From positions 6,878,520 through 6,942,519 of the forward strand of contig NC_054389.1 in the NCBI RefSeq assembly GCF_001625195.1: a stretch of DNA of 64,000 nt, read 5' to 3'. The stretch is from Drechmeria coniospora (lineage: Eukaryota > Ascomycota > Sordariomycetes > Hypocreales > Ophiocordycipitaceae). Each line of letters starts with the position of its first letter. Position 1 is the first letter of the stretch. Below are positions 22,422 through 34,737 of the stretch, piece after piece. The notes beneath the pieces are model-generated. The model saw only the letters and a list, made by a program, of their open reading frames with translations, ran no database searches and was not told the DNA's origin. The position numbers and the translations under genes were made by a program.

Positions 22422-25400
22422 GCAGATTGTTCGGTAAACGTTGACCCCGAAGCGGTCTTGCGACTTTCGAAGCCTGCTCTTCGTTGGTTTCTTCATCTTT
22501 TGTTTCGCATCATCTTTGGCTTGTTTCATTCGCAGTACATATAAATCCAACAGTCCTACGGGCTGCTCTGCTAGGCCATAACGCGGGCCGCACTTGTCGA
22601 CTCGCTTCAGTCGAACGGGTGTCATCCTACCACCTGCTCAGTGCAAGCACAGCTGGCCGACATGGATGGCGGCTCTGATGCTCGTTAGGTCTTCTTCCGC
22701 TGACGTACGATATCGGCACAAAAGTTCAGCGCACCGCCGAAAGCCCAGCTTGGGGTCCTCTTGTGTCACAGTTGGCAATGCGCCCACAAGCCGGGGTTGC
22801 CTTGCATATCGTCTGGTTTTATTCTCGGATTTGTGTTTGAGCTGGAGGTATGCTTAGTCTTACGTCTTATGCATCTTGGGCCAAGAGACGTTGCCGTGTC
22901 CAAATGAGGGCCAGGATCATGCCTCTACCCTGCGGGCTTCCACGCATGCCTATTATTATTGGGAAATGCAGCTCGTTCTGGATTGGGTGTCTGGTTCAAG
23001 CAAGGATCGTTTTGTATGCCGTCGCTTGGTAATCATAGATTGGCAATCAGGACGTCGTCTGCGGTACAGGGCAGGCCAAAGGGAGGCAGACTCGCTCGTC
23101 CTGAATTCGGTCGTCATCATGATGCCACCACTTTCGTCATGGCTTCCGAGTCGCCCAATGGTGACAGATTCGGGCCACTCGACCTCAGTCACGTCAGGCG
23201 CCCTGCGGAGCAGCGCCATCGACATTGCGTCGTTCGGCAGCAGATACGGGGTTGACGAGTCGACCTAGGACAGGGCATCGACGTTTACCGCCACGCCAAC
23301 GTCCTCGTAGAGTCTCGAGTGTGTGTGCGTGCCATGTACGTTTGGCGGTGAAAGTCAGAGCCCAATGTGCACATGTGCACTTGTGCACTTCTTCGGTGGC
23401 AAATCGAGAGTGGTTCGCAGAATTCACTGCTGGCATTTCGAGCCAGGTGAGGCAGCCAGATGATGTCGGCCGACGGGAAAGAGAAGAGAGTCGAAGAGAA
23501 GTGAAGACGGGGGAGAGGAGAGGAGATGGAGAGCGAGCGACGAGAGACGAGAGACCGGCGGTGAATGGACATGATTAAGCAGCCGATGGGTTCATGTACG
23601 GACGAGTACGGAGATCGGGTACTCGTACAACGAGGTATATAAATGGTCCAACGACGCTATTCTGGCCTCCGTTATTCGGGCAACCGCTTGTCGGGCAGGA
23701 GCCGCCACGGAACGCAGAACTGTATTACCTGCCGTACTCCATATAGTGCGTGCAACTGCGAAAACTTTTCTCGCTGCCATCATCATCCAACCCATTGCAG
23801 CATCAAACCCTCTTCTCGCGGTCGGTTTCTTCTCTCCATCCCACCAGGCACCTACTTGCTAATACCGGCGTGAAGCTGAAGGCAAACGCCACCGAAGCAG
23901 CCCTTGCCCTCAACGACGTTGAGCTGCGGACAGGCGCCAATTCTATTAACAGGTTCGGAATTTCAACGCCTTCCGTCAGCCACGAGGCGACCATTCGGAG
24001 ACAAACCGGACGTGGGCTGTGCACCCAACCCCTCCGGAGTTCAAGAGCAGGCTTCCATCCATCCACCCACCCGTCTCATCCAACCCATCCCATCCATCAT
24101 CTCGGAGCGCAGTGGAACGCAAGGCAAACGCATCATCCGAACGCCTGGACGGACGCCTTCACGCTGACGGTGACGGTATCACTGTCAGTGTTCGTGTCTG
24201 CCTCGGTCACCCTTTCGCACATTGTCTCGCCCCGTGGAGCACTGGCTGCCGCTCCCGCCGTGCAAGGACGTCATCCACCTGCAGACCTGCGGGGGGGGGG
24301 GGGACAGCGAGCGCGAGAAGGTGGGAGAGGGTGAGACACGGGCGAACCAGCCTGGGCTCGCCGCATCGAGGCCGCTGTGAAGTGACGATAACGAACGCAA
24401 CCTAGCACAAGCCTGCAGGCAAGGCGCACCGCAGTGGCACTGTGGCACTGTGCCAGCGCTCATCGGCTTTGCTTCTTCCCAGTTCCTCATCGGAGCTCCC
24501 GAGGAACGTCCTGGTCTCGTTCCTGCCGTGACGGCTCAAGGCTCTCCTTCATTCCAGTGTCCTATTAGAGCGGCCCGAGTCCATGGCCTGAGCCCAGCGC
24601 ACCCCTGCCAACCTCAGGTTAGAGAACGGGCCAAGTTCCAGGGATTCTAGGGAGGGTGACGTCGATTCCATCACCGCCGCCCACGGAGCTTGATTCTCCA
24701 AGAGTGCCTTGGGGAAAAGAGCGCCTGCGGTGCAAGTGATATTTGTCGGTCGTGACCCTGGCGACACTCCGCCATTCCCCAACCAAGCAAGCATCACTCC
24801 CCCCAAAAAGTGCCACTTGCACACAATTATTTGCAGCCAACTACCAGCTTCGCCCTACTTTCTGGCCATCCTGCGCTCTCGATTTCTTCCCTTTCCCTGC
24901 CATCACCAATTCTCACATTACGTACAACGCCCTCTCCCTTAACAACCTCCCACCATCGCTCAAAACCCTTGTTCCTCGGCACGGGCTGGAGAGGGTCAAT
25001 CAAGGTCAAGCGTCAAGTCTTGATCGTCATTCCCGCCAGCTTGCAACGGTTCGGCATCGACCCTCCGGTTGGTCCAAGTACCGCCCACGACACACGACCT
25101 CCTTCGCTCCACCCACATTCACCGACTCGCTTCCGGGGAGGCTCCCTCTTGATTGTCGATCCCATATCCCCTGACGCTATATAGCGTTTCGGCAGAACAG
25201 GCGAGCGACCGAGCGACGCTTTTTTTTTTTTTTTGCTCGGCACGAACCCCCCCTCCGGCCTACCACTCTCTCAAGGACAGTCAGTCAGTCAACGTCACCG
25301 ATCCGACATCACGCCTGCCTGCCACGCCCAATACCACCAACTGATTGTTCTCACGGTTGAGCGGGACGAGAAGGTCGGTCTTCCTGGAGCTGCGAGGTTG

Positions 25401-25443
25401 GACTGACTACTGCGCTCATTGAGGGCACCTCCTGGTCGCAATC
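22422..25443. other. Intergenic region with a long leader for the DUF8035 gene
   Basis: No convincing gene is present. A TATA-like TATATAAAT at 23636-23644 points rightward but is followed by no recognisable coding frame. From about 24800 the sequence becomes C/T-rich and leader-like, with a T run near 25220-25235 and GTCAGTCAGTCA near 25279, just before the ATG at 25444. A G run lies at about 24292-24303. A non-coding or lineage-specific transcript cannot be excluded. Confidence 0.6.
25175..25186. promoter_or_regulatory. Palindromic TATA-like element upstream of the DUF8035 gene
   Basis: CGCTATATAGCG is a perfect 12-bp palindrome with a TATATA core, 258 bp before the ATG at 25444. The position fits a core promoter followed by a C/T-rich leader. 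The assignment is inference. Confidence 0.35.
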
Positions 25444-27798
25444 ATGACAGACCGGTATCGAGGCTTCCCGCCCTTTGTCCCCAGCCGGTCGTCCACCTTC
25501 AATCCGGCCAGAACGTCCTTGCCTACCGGCATAGGATACAGCTCAATCTATGCTGGCGATATGCACATCATGTCGTCGGCGACCCCACGCCAGCACATGG
25601 CCACGCCGAGGGGCTACACCGCGTCCACGCCAGCCTCCGGCGGCGGCCCTGCCACCACACGCACCTACGCCGTTACTCCAGACCGGCTGCGCCAGAACAC
25701 GCGCGAGGCCGGCCGCACGCGGCGCTCAACTCTGGACTCGGCGAACCGGCCGCCCATCATCGTAACGACGACGCAAACCGAGAGGCCGCACGGCTCACCC
25801 TCGCATCCGTCCAACGCGCGTGGCGGCAGCCCCGTGCGGAACGGCTACCGCTCCAGCGATGGCCAGTTTTACGCCCAGCCGGCCACGTCCAATCGTACGC
25901 GGAGCAATGCGCGAAAATACAAGGTCAATTCGATCAACGACGAGTACGCTCGCCTGCGAGATCGGTCCGAGCCTCATTTGAGCCCCCGAGAGGTGGACGC
26001 CTACCGCAGCTCTCGGCCGTCGGTGGTGTACCCAAGCGATCCCATGCACGGCATCGACTACGCCGTCGATGGCTACCAGTACACCAACGCCGGGGAGCTG
26101 GCTAGGTACGACCTCGATCATGCCAAGCCATCACGGCATCGGCGACATGACAGCGCCGATAGGGGTTACTATCGCCCCAACATCAGCTACAACGCCGACC
26201 AACGAAGCTTCAACGTCAACACCAGCCATGACTTGAGCCGCAACTACAACATGAACACGAGCCGGCCGTACGAAGGCAGGCTGGGTCCGCCCCCGTCCTT
26301 TCGCGCCTTTGACAGGATGAGCAGGGGGTACGACGCTCGAGACGTGCCGCCCGCCGCCCCCGTTCCTCCGTCGCCGACCACGTCGCAGCTCGACGTCACC
26401 GGCCATGCTTCCCATGGATGGGAGTCGGCACGACGCAGCCGGCCACTGTCGCTTCATCAAGACGGACCTCCTCGATCGTCGCACCGGGAGTCCCACCACG
26501 ACGAGTATCACCGAAGCCGTGATGACGAACGGGCCAGGCGCGACGTCCGCGGACGTGACTCGGAATGGACCTACGAGCTGCCTCGCTTCTTCAAGGACGA
26601 AGGCGTCGGCACCCGCGGCTTTGGCATCCGGACAGATGTGCCGCTTTCTCCCACGGACCCGCGGGATCGTCGTCGGGAGGCGCGGCGCGGCGAGCCAAAG
26701 AAGTGGCAAGCCGCGCCAGACGAACGGCAGGAGAAGAGGGAGGTCAGGAGAGAAGACGACGAAGTGGCGAAGGAACATTCACGCGTCCGCGACAAGATGC
26801 CTGCCAGTGCAGGCGTCGCTGCCGCCGCCGCCGGCCTGGCTCCTGCGCTGGCGGAGGGGGAAGAGGGGAGGGACCACGGTGCGAGGGACGACAGAGGCCG
26901 GGGCGTCGACGAGGACGGCGATCGACGTCGGAGACCCGACGTTCAGGGCCAGTGTCCAGGGTCCGAGAGAACGAGGGATCCGCAGAGGGATCAGGAGAGG
27001 AAACGACGATCACGAGATGGGCAGGACGACAGCGCAGTGACGGCTGAGCACCCCAGTTCAGATACAGATGCCCGGCTGGGCGGCGAGGCTGTCGCGTCCG
27101 CTTCCGATTCGGACGACACGAGACGCGCCTCTCGGCGCCATCGGCCGTCCCACTCGGTCAAGTCAAATGACGCATCGGGCTTGAGGCAAGTAAAAGAGCA
27201 GCTTGCCGCCTTGGGCGTTTCGGAAGCGGGTGACGAGAATGACGAAGAGGACGCTGCCGGTGCCGAAGGGCGATGGCGATCACGCTCGTCCTCTCCATCG
27301 AGAGAGCCAAGGGCGGTGTCGGAAGAGCGGCGGTCCGGCGACTCCTCCGGCAAAGATTTCCGAGGCCGCGAAGCTATCCCTCCCGCGGCCGAGGGGAAGA
27401 AGGTGCGCCTGGTGTCGCCGCCGAAGGAGAAGGCGGAGGACAGGCCGCTCAAGGGCATACTGAAGCAGCCAAGGTCAAAGTTTCCGGAGGAGGCCAATCC
27501 GGTCCGAGAAGGCGTCGCGCCCCACAAAGAGGACAAGAAGTTGAAGGAGGCGCCCGCAGGGGCTCGATGGACCAAGATCAACCGAAAGATTGTCAACCCC
27601 GAGGCCCTCGCCCTCGGCAAGGAGCGGTTCGAAGTCCGGGACGATTTCGTCATCGTCCTTCGCGTCTTGGGCAAGGAGGAGATTCAGGAATATGCGGCCG
27701 CAACGCAGATCCTGCGAGGTACGTTCCCCACTACTTTCTTTGCGTTCGCCCCGATACTGACGACGGGTGGTGCAGAGAGACGACGACACAAGACGGAA

Positions 27799-27831
<33 letters not shown>

Positions 27832-28071
27832 CAGAAAGAAGACGACGGGGTCCGTCGACAGCACCGGCTCCACCGGCACAGGGAAGAGGAAGAGGAGGAG
27901 GTTGACGGCAGGGATCGACATCGCGACCGCGACCGTGAGAGGCGCAGACACCATAGAAAGGAGGATGAGGACGAGCAGGAGCAGCGGCCGAGGCCGAGGG
28001 ATTCGGAACACCACCATCACCACCACCATCATCGATCGTTCCGCGAACGAGAACGGGCCGCGGAGGTGTGA
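25444..28071 (+). CDS. DUF8035-type disordered fungal protein
   Basis: Exons 25444-27718 and 27776-28071 give 856 residues starting MTDRYRGFPPFVPSRSSTF. Most of the protein is low-complexity, rich in Arg, Asp, Ser, Tyr and Pro, with early MHIMSSATPRQ and many short RDD/RRD runs. One compact conserved segment, about residues 700-758 (GARWTKINRKIVNPEALALG, FEVRDDFVIVLRVLGKEEIQ, EYAAATQILR), matches the fungal domain I know as DUF8035, of unknown function. After the intron come an Asp run, an Arg/His/Glu-rich stretch and a run of eight His before SFRERERAAEV. The 57-nt intron (GTACGT...CAG) has a length divisible by three and no in-frame stop, so its retention would add 19 residues. The style suggests a scaffold or condensate-forming protein (inference). 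Confidence 0.82.
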
Positions 28072-29055
28072 GGGTGAGAAGGCGATACGGCCTGGGCGAC
28101 GGATGGGCTTTCTGGTGTACGGCGGCGACGGTACAGCCATGATATGTGGATTGAATGGAGAGGAGACACGGCAAGGATTGTCCGCGTTTTGGTCTCCGAT
28201 CGTGCCGGCTTTTCATGCTCGTCGACGCGCAGCCGCGGTTGCACAATGTCGTCACGATATGGTCACTCGAAGAAAAAGATGCATTAGTGCCATTCGCTCG
28301 TTTTCTGCCTCCCACATTCTACCCTTTGACGAATGTTACCCTTGATTAATGGAAGAGAGCGCCGCCGACCTCAACGTGAGATGCCGCGAGGCGCTGAAAG
28401 AGCCATCGATCGACATCGGCCCAGCGGCGAGGGTCAACGGTGCATTCAGCACATATCAGTGTACTCCGTACGTAAATTTAGCATTCACCAAGCCTTTTGC
28501 GGACATGATTGAATCCTACGATGATGTAGTGAAACGTCCTGGACAACTCTGTGACCCTTTGTAAGGAACTTTTATCCGGAACTTTTGTCAGGAACTTTTG
28601 CTCCTTGTGGGGGGCATTGATGACGCGCCAGCACAGGGGTTCCCCGCGAGTCCGGATTACGGCTGAAGCAACTACAAATGTGAAGATGTCGTGATAAGCG
28701 ACGCGTTTCCAAGGCAACGGGTGGGAATTTTTGCGAGTTCAGAAGGTTAGCCAGAGCCGAGTCCGCTGTACTGTCGGTTGGCCTCCAAATATGGCTGGAT
28801 TATGGACGTGGTGCTGATGTAGCTGCGCATACATGGTTCGCGTCCGTATGCACGACGGTATAAATAGTCCATAGATTTACCTCGTCGGAGTCGAGCTTTG
28901 CCTTGCATCCCACACTTTCCACGTTCCGTCCTCGGTCCTGCATCTTTCCTCGTCCAACCGATCGGGGCATACAATCGATTGACTTGTGACTTGGTTCCAG
29001 CCAGTACGTGTCGGTGCAACAAGACAAGCAGAAACGTCCCTACGACTCATCCGCC
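28072..29055. other. Intergenic region after the DUF8035 gene
   Basis: This holds the 3' UTR of the DUF8035 gene and the promoter of the small gene at 29056. It contains one TACTCCGTA motif (28462-28470) and a direct repeat of GGAACTTTT near 28565-28600. No gene is seen. Confidence 0.65.
28859..28867 (+). promoter_or_regulatory. TATA box of the small gene at 29056
   Basis: TATAAATAG lies 189-197 bp before the ATG at 29056. It is followed by C-rich leader-like sequence and by ACAAGCAGAAACGTCCC just before the start, a typical fungal arrangement. Confidence 0.5.
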
Positions 29056-29478
29056 ATGGCTCCCTCATTCCGGCTCGAACCGAGGTCCTTCACGCCCCCG
29101 TCGGACCATGAGCCCCTTCGGGTGAGCTTCAGCACCTCGTGCCAAAAGGGTCGCGGCGAGGGCAACCGCCTCTACCCAGCGACGCACCTACAGCTGTCGT
29201 ACCGGTTCGAGGACGGGGCAGAAATGTTTGGCAAAGTGCTCACGGCTCGGGACGTTTACGACGAGACGGGCGGCGGCGACAGATACTCGATCGCTGTTCC
29301 GAGGCGGGACGTGCCCCTCGTGAGAAGGACGAAGGAGGGTTCGAGCGCGACGGCGGCAGTGACGCTGCACGCGTGGAAGGGCGAGACGTATCTAGGCAAC
29401 TGTTTGGTCGGCGAGGCTGCCGGCCTCTCCTTTGGGGACGAGCCGCTGGCTCCCCGAAGACACGGTCGGGCGAGATGA
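29056..29478 (+). CDS. Small unknown protein
   Basis: I do not recognise this protein. It is a single-exon frame of 140 residues starting MAPSFRLEPRSFTPPSDHEP at an excellent fungal initiation context (CCGCCATGGCT), behind a TATA box. The frame extends 16 codons upstream to 29008, but the later ATG has the better context. There is no signal peptide or membrane segment. The middle alternates hydrophobic and polar residues (THLQLSYRFEDGAEMFGKVL, DRYSIAVPRRDVPLV, ATAAVTLHAWKGETYLGNCL), which suggests a beta-rich domain. Codon use is GC3-rich like the real genes. It sits alone at the edge of the gene desert. It could be a lineage-specific gene or the remnant of a larger one. Confidence 0.55.
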   Translation: MAPSFRLEPRSFTPPSDHEPLRVSFSTSCQKGRGEGNRLYPATHLQLSYRFEDGAEMFGKVLTARDVYDETGGGDRYSIAVPRRDVPLVRRTKEGSSATAAVTLHAWKGETYLGNCLVGEAAGLSFGDEPLAPRRHGRAR

Positions 29479-29810
29479 GAGGCGCTGAGGTGGAGAGCTG
29501 GAGAGGAAGAGGGCATGGCGATGGCGTCGTCGAGCGTCGTGACAGCCAGCATCAGGCCCGCTCGTTAGCATTTGCCATGGCTACTCGACTCCACTGCACA
29601 GCCGACGAGCTGGACTTGATCGATTCGTGCTTGATTTTCCCCTACGCTTGATGCTTTTCTTTCGAGCGGGGAGGGCCATTTGGCCAATGTACAGTACATG
29701 TACGGAGTATGTACGAATAGAGTCTCGGTACCGAGAAATGAAGCGCATCATGGTCAACCATGAACCATGGTATGATGAAGAGCCGAGATCCTTGTCGACA
29801 CGGCTTTTTT

Positions 29811-30170
29811 TTTTCACTCCCTCCCTCTTTCCCTCGGTTGTCTCTTTTCCTCTTTCCCTCTGCTGTTGCTTTTCCTCTTTCCCTATCTTTCTCTCTCCTT
29901 CCCTATCATTCTATATCTTTCCTCTCTTTCCCTCCCTTTCCCTCTTTCCCTCTTTCCCTCTCTTTCCCTCTCTTTCCCTCTCTTTCCCTCTCTTTCCCTC
30001 TCTTTCCCTCTCTTTCCCTCTCTTTCCCTCTTTTCCCCCCCTCTACTTCCCTCTCTTCCCCCCCTCTCTTCCCCCCCTCTACTTCCCTCCCCTTCCGTCT
30101 CTCCTTCCCTCCTTCCCTCTACATGTACTTTGTATTTCTCTCTCCAACCATCTTTTTCTCCTTCTCACAG
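29811..30170. repeat. Long polypyrimidine tract with TCTTTCCC units
   Basis: About 360 bp are almost purely C and T on the plus strand, with a core of TCTTTCCCTC-type decamers between about 29935 and 30030. Homopurine-homopyrimidine mirror repeats of this size can form triplex (H-)DNA. Open frames through it are compositional. Confidence 0.93.
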
Positions 30171-32860
30171 CCGCCCCCGGTGATGGAGCGGACAAGCACG
30201 GTGGAGGAGGAAAGGCAAGTTTATCTCACTCGACGAGGTTTCGGGGCAATGGAGCACGCACTGTGATGTGACGGCCGTGCAGCTCGTTCCCAGCCACCCG
30301 AGGCACCCATCACACGGGCGTAAGGGTGCATACAGTACCCTACATGATGCAGCACAGTACTGTAGACGTGGTGCAGGTGTGTGTGCGCGCACGTATATAC
30401 ACACGTTGGCTCGAACGTCCAGGTAAGGGTACAAGAGTTTTCACCTTTTGCTCCGTGCATACACCTGTCGACGACGCTACACACGTATTCCTTCGGCGAC
30501 GCGCGCCACGGGGGAGGGGATGCGACTGGACGCAAACGAAGAGGGTGATCAGCGTGTGCATATGCAGCCTGCTACCATCAATTTCCGCTTTCGCATCCAG
30601 GCACATTCGCACGGGGGGGGCACCGCAGGCAAGCAAAACATGGCAAGGCGCGGAGTGGAGAGATGAACGGAGCAAGTACATGAAGGCTTCCTGTCCAGTA
30701 CCGTGTACGGCACGAGTTGTACCCGAACATCAATATATTTATATACCTAGTATTCTGCACACGTACTGTACCTGTACACACCTAAAAACCCCGTACAGCA
30801 GTGCACACATGTGGCAGCACTGTACGGAGTGCGAGTAGCGATGTGGTGCGGGCAGCCGGCATGTCGGCAACGACTTCTATAAAAAGGAGGGGGTGCAACG
30901 GCATACGAGCAAAACGACGCTGGGAGTCAACGGGTGCATGTGCTCTCGTGTTTCACTGTTTCACAGGCCCACTGCCATACCGTCCACCCGTGGTCAAGCT
31001 CTTGCCCTTGCCTCCACGAGCAGGGGGGGGCCGTGTATTACTGCACAACTACTCCATACTGCACTGGCACATACTCTGTACTGCAAGTACATGTGCTGCA
31101 ATAGTCCTCGGTAGTTTGCGACGCACCTACGGATTACGGCTACAAGTACTCCGTACTCGGCACGGGCATGCGTACTTGCATGCACAAGCAAAAGGAGGAG
31201 TGTACGGAGTAAGTACTGTACATGGGCCTCCTTCGGGACGGCACAGCAAAGGGCTGCGATGCAACCTCGACGCGGCTCGTCGTCGTGGTTGCGGCGTACG
31301 GATGCAGTTCCTTTGTCCTTGTTTTGTTGTTGTTGATTTCGTTGCTCATGAAGGTGTGAAGGTGTACGGAGTACATGTATTGATTCGCCGTTTCTTCCTG
31401 CATGTCGGGATGCCACCGCTTGCCAGTGAGTGGCACGGGTCGCCGGGGAAGGGCAACGCAGCACCCAGCACACAACCGACGACAGCTCGGCGGCTGAGCT
31501 AGGAACAACCGGAGCACGGATTCACGCGTACGATACTACAGAGTACCGTAGGCGTACGTTCAGTTGCAGATTGCCCTCATGCACCTGCACCCGGAGGACA
31601 AGCACGCCGCGTACACGGGGGGGAGCTGGTCATACGCGACACGCGACGCCGCCTCGGTGGCCATCTGTCGGGGAACGCGGAAAGCAGGAGTGGCGAGGAA
31701 TACAGCAACACGGAAGAATAAGCTTATCACGCCGTCCCCTCCACGAGCAGCTCCGGGGACGACGACGTACGCCTCTTTTGCAGCCGCGGAGAGCCTCGCA
31801 TCGTGGCGAGGGATGGATGGTCGAAAAGGCGTAGGCGTGCAGACGCGTGTGTACGGAACACCAGTACCAAGACCGCATGCACACACACGTACAGGCGGTG
31901 ATACAAGCCGAGGGATCGACGGGGTTGCATCGCGAGCGCCGGTGCCCGGTACCTGCACGAGTGCGGTCGGTCCGTCCATGGCCAGCGAGGACGGCCATCA
32001 GGGCACGAACGAGAGCGCTTCCTCGCCTTGCACCGCCACCACTCCGTGACGAAGTTGGCGGGACGGAACAGAAGCAGAGGCAGGGGGAGGATGGAGGGAC
32101 AGGAAAAATGGATCGGTCGTCCTGCCTGGCGGCTCGGCAGGCAGGCGCGCCCCAAGTCCGCGCGTCATCCTTCTTCTGGCTGCGAGGCAAACGACAAGGG
32201 ACCGGTGACCGGTGAGGTGACCGGTGACCAGCGAAGCGACATGGGCCTCCCGCGTCTCCCCTCTTCCCCTGCTCTCAATCAAGAATATGCGGCAGCAAAC
32301 AACGTTTCCCGCGCGGTAGAGCTGACAGGAAGCCAGGCAGGCAGCAAAACGGAACGAGGCAAACGAGCCGAGCGTTCGATGGCGGCTCCATCATGACGAC
32401 GGCAACGGACCGGTCATGCCGGCCCATGGGTGTTGCCAAGTTACCCGCAAGTACGCATCCGACATGGTTCCACGTAATTACAGCAGCTGCCACCACATGC
32501 ACAGTGCAGAGCGCATTCCTGCGCACGCAGATGAGGATACAAGCACATCCCTCGCGGAAAGAAGTCGCTTCGAGAACTCGCATCCAGACGCTCAAGCGTG
32601 GCCACAGATACGCGCGAGCGTGTACCGGGCACCTCGCACACTTGTGCACCTCATGGTACGTTTCCGCAACTGCACATGATTCGTAGTGCAAGCCCGAGCA
32701 TGCGTAGGTAGGTGGAAGTATACCGAAGCATACCCGCCCTCGAGCCTTTCAGCCGACGGCGCGACTCGGTCTCGACTGGACATGTCGCCTGCCGCCGTCA
32801 CCGACATGCCCCTGGGTCGGTCGGACGTGCACAAGCCACCGGCCGGCACGCACGGGAAGG

Positions 32861-32990
32861 GGGCGAGGATTCGGGGAAGGGGGCGAGGATTCGGGGAAGG
32901 GGGCGAGGATTCGAGGAAGGGGCCTGGCTCGAGGAAGGGGCCTGGCTCGAGGAAGGAGCCTGGCTCGAGGAAGGAGCCTGGCTCGATTCC
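32861..32990. repeat. Two adjoining minisatellites (20-bp then 18-bp units)
   Basis: Three 20-bp units of GGGCGAGGATTCGGGGAAGG occupy 32861-32920; the third carries one change. They pass directly into 18-bp units of GGCCTGGCTCGAGGAAGG or AGCCTGGCTCGAGGAAGG over 32921-32990. The shared GAGGAAGG ending suggests that the second array arose from the edge of the first. Confidence 0.94.
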
Positions 32991-33668
32991 GGGCCCGCAT
33001 GCAGGTGATTCCTTTGCAGCGAGAGGGTGACTGGGCAGGCACTCGCACTTGCCTGCCCACAGGGCCTCGCAGGTGTGAGCGAGCGCGTGTGCGTCGGTGG
33101 CTTGGGGGCGAAGCGGCCGTGGAAGGTCCGCTCGTCACACTCCCTGACGGGCACGCCCTGCTCCTCCCCACGAGCATGGCGGTGCCCGTGATGGCTGCAG
33201 GAGGGACGCGTACGATGGGTGCCACGCAGAGCGCACGGCTACGGCGCAGGATGAAGGCGCATGCACTCGCGCACACGGTACGGAGCACTCGTGCACGCCA
33301 TGCATGTAAGAGCCGCCTTCCGGGTGAGCTCGGAAATGGGAAACGAATGAGACATGAGCTGAGCGGATTGGAGGGGGGGGCGTTGGGGGCTGGACCTGTT
33401 CACGGAGACGACAAAGCAGGACAAGCAGGTGTACTCGTGCACATGCAAGCACTTGTCCGACTAATATATTCCGTACGGAGTACGGAGTACCAGGAGTTGA
33501 GATCGAGCAGAGCAACGAGGCCCCGTCGTCTCGGCAGTTTGGATGCGCCGGTACAAGTTCTCCGTACCGTACTACTGTACTGGCTCCGTACTGTACTTGC
33601 ATGCAATACAACGTACTAGGTACTTACAGTAGGTGCACAACTGCAGTGCAAGTATGTGCTCTGTACTT

Positions 33669-33878
33669 GGTTGTAGTGGTATGGCACCTAGATGATACTT
33701 GTAGTTGTACGGTTGTAGCGGTATAGTACCTAGATGATACTTGTAGTACGGTTGTAGCGGTATAGTACCTAGATGATACTTGTAGTTGTACGGTTGTAGT
33801 GGTATAGACCTAGATAACACTTGTAGTTGTACGGTTGTAGCGGTATAGACCTAGATAATACTTGTACTGTAGTTGTAC
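33669..33878. repeat. 42-bp tandem repeat, five copies
   Basis: Five units of about 39-46 bp begin with GGTTGTAG(C/T)GGTAT, continue CCTAGATGATACTTG and end TAGTTGTAC. Copies differ by small indels and single changes. Each unit carries a CCTAG word and a terminal GTAC, so it is built from the same vocabulary as the surrounding desert. Confidence 0.94.
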
Positions 33879-34737
33879 ACGGCACGGTGGCCCCTGCACG
33901 GCAACCATTTGGACAAGTGCAACAAGTACAGTACAAACCACTCCGTACAGTAGGTGGCCTTGTATAGGCAGGGAATGAATGGATGGATTCAGGAGCGAGA
34001 TCACTCCTCCCGTCCACTCCACCACAAGTCAACACTGCCGTTCGAGTGCATTCATCAAACAGAGCGCAAGCACGGCGTGTCAAAGGCACCTACCCACCTC
34101 GGCAAATACCAGTGCACAAGTATTCAAACACGGCCGGAATAGCAGCGCTTGCCCTGAATGCCCGAAAGGATTCCTTTCCCCTGAGCGTCCATGGTACGCG
34201 ACCGTCTTGCCGCCATGCTCACACATGTACAGTACAACCAAGTACACGTGCACGTACTAGTGCAAGTACTGTAGGCGCGGAGTATTTACTCCGTACCTAC
34301 GGAGTACCTAGTACGGAGAACCATCTGCTGGCCTGCCACGTACCAAGTGTTCGTGTGTGTGCAGTGGCTGCACTCCGTACAACGTACTCTTGCAGGTACG
34401 CGGCATGGCGCCGATCGGTTCCGCTCGCGCTGGAAAGGCGGAAAGGGGCTGGCTGCGGCAGCAGGTTTGCGAGTGCGTGCCGTGTGCGCTGAACTGTGCA
34501 CCTTGGTGTCAAACGTCCCACGGGCTGCCAGTTTGTTGCCGAGATTCGGTGGAGCAGCTGAAGGAGCGCGCAGGAGGTTGCAGGAGAGCGCAAGGGAAGG
34601 GGGTGCGTTGCCGGCCGCCTGTGCTTTGCCGGCCGCCTGTGCTTTGTCCGTTGTCGTTTTGGGGCGAGGTCTGAGCGGTGCCTGAGGCAAGCTAAAAGTG
34701 CAGTAATTACAGTACTTACTGTCCATGTACTGCACAG

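Noticed and set aside
23636..24334. Possible gene after the TATATAAAT at 23636
   Set aside because: The 194-residue frame at 23750-24334 ends in a poly-G tract and has no motif or codon bias; recorded only as intergenic.
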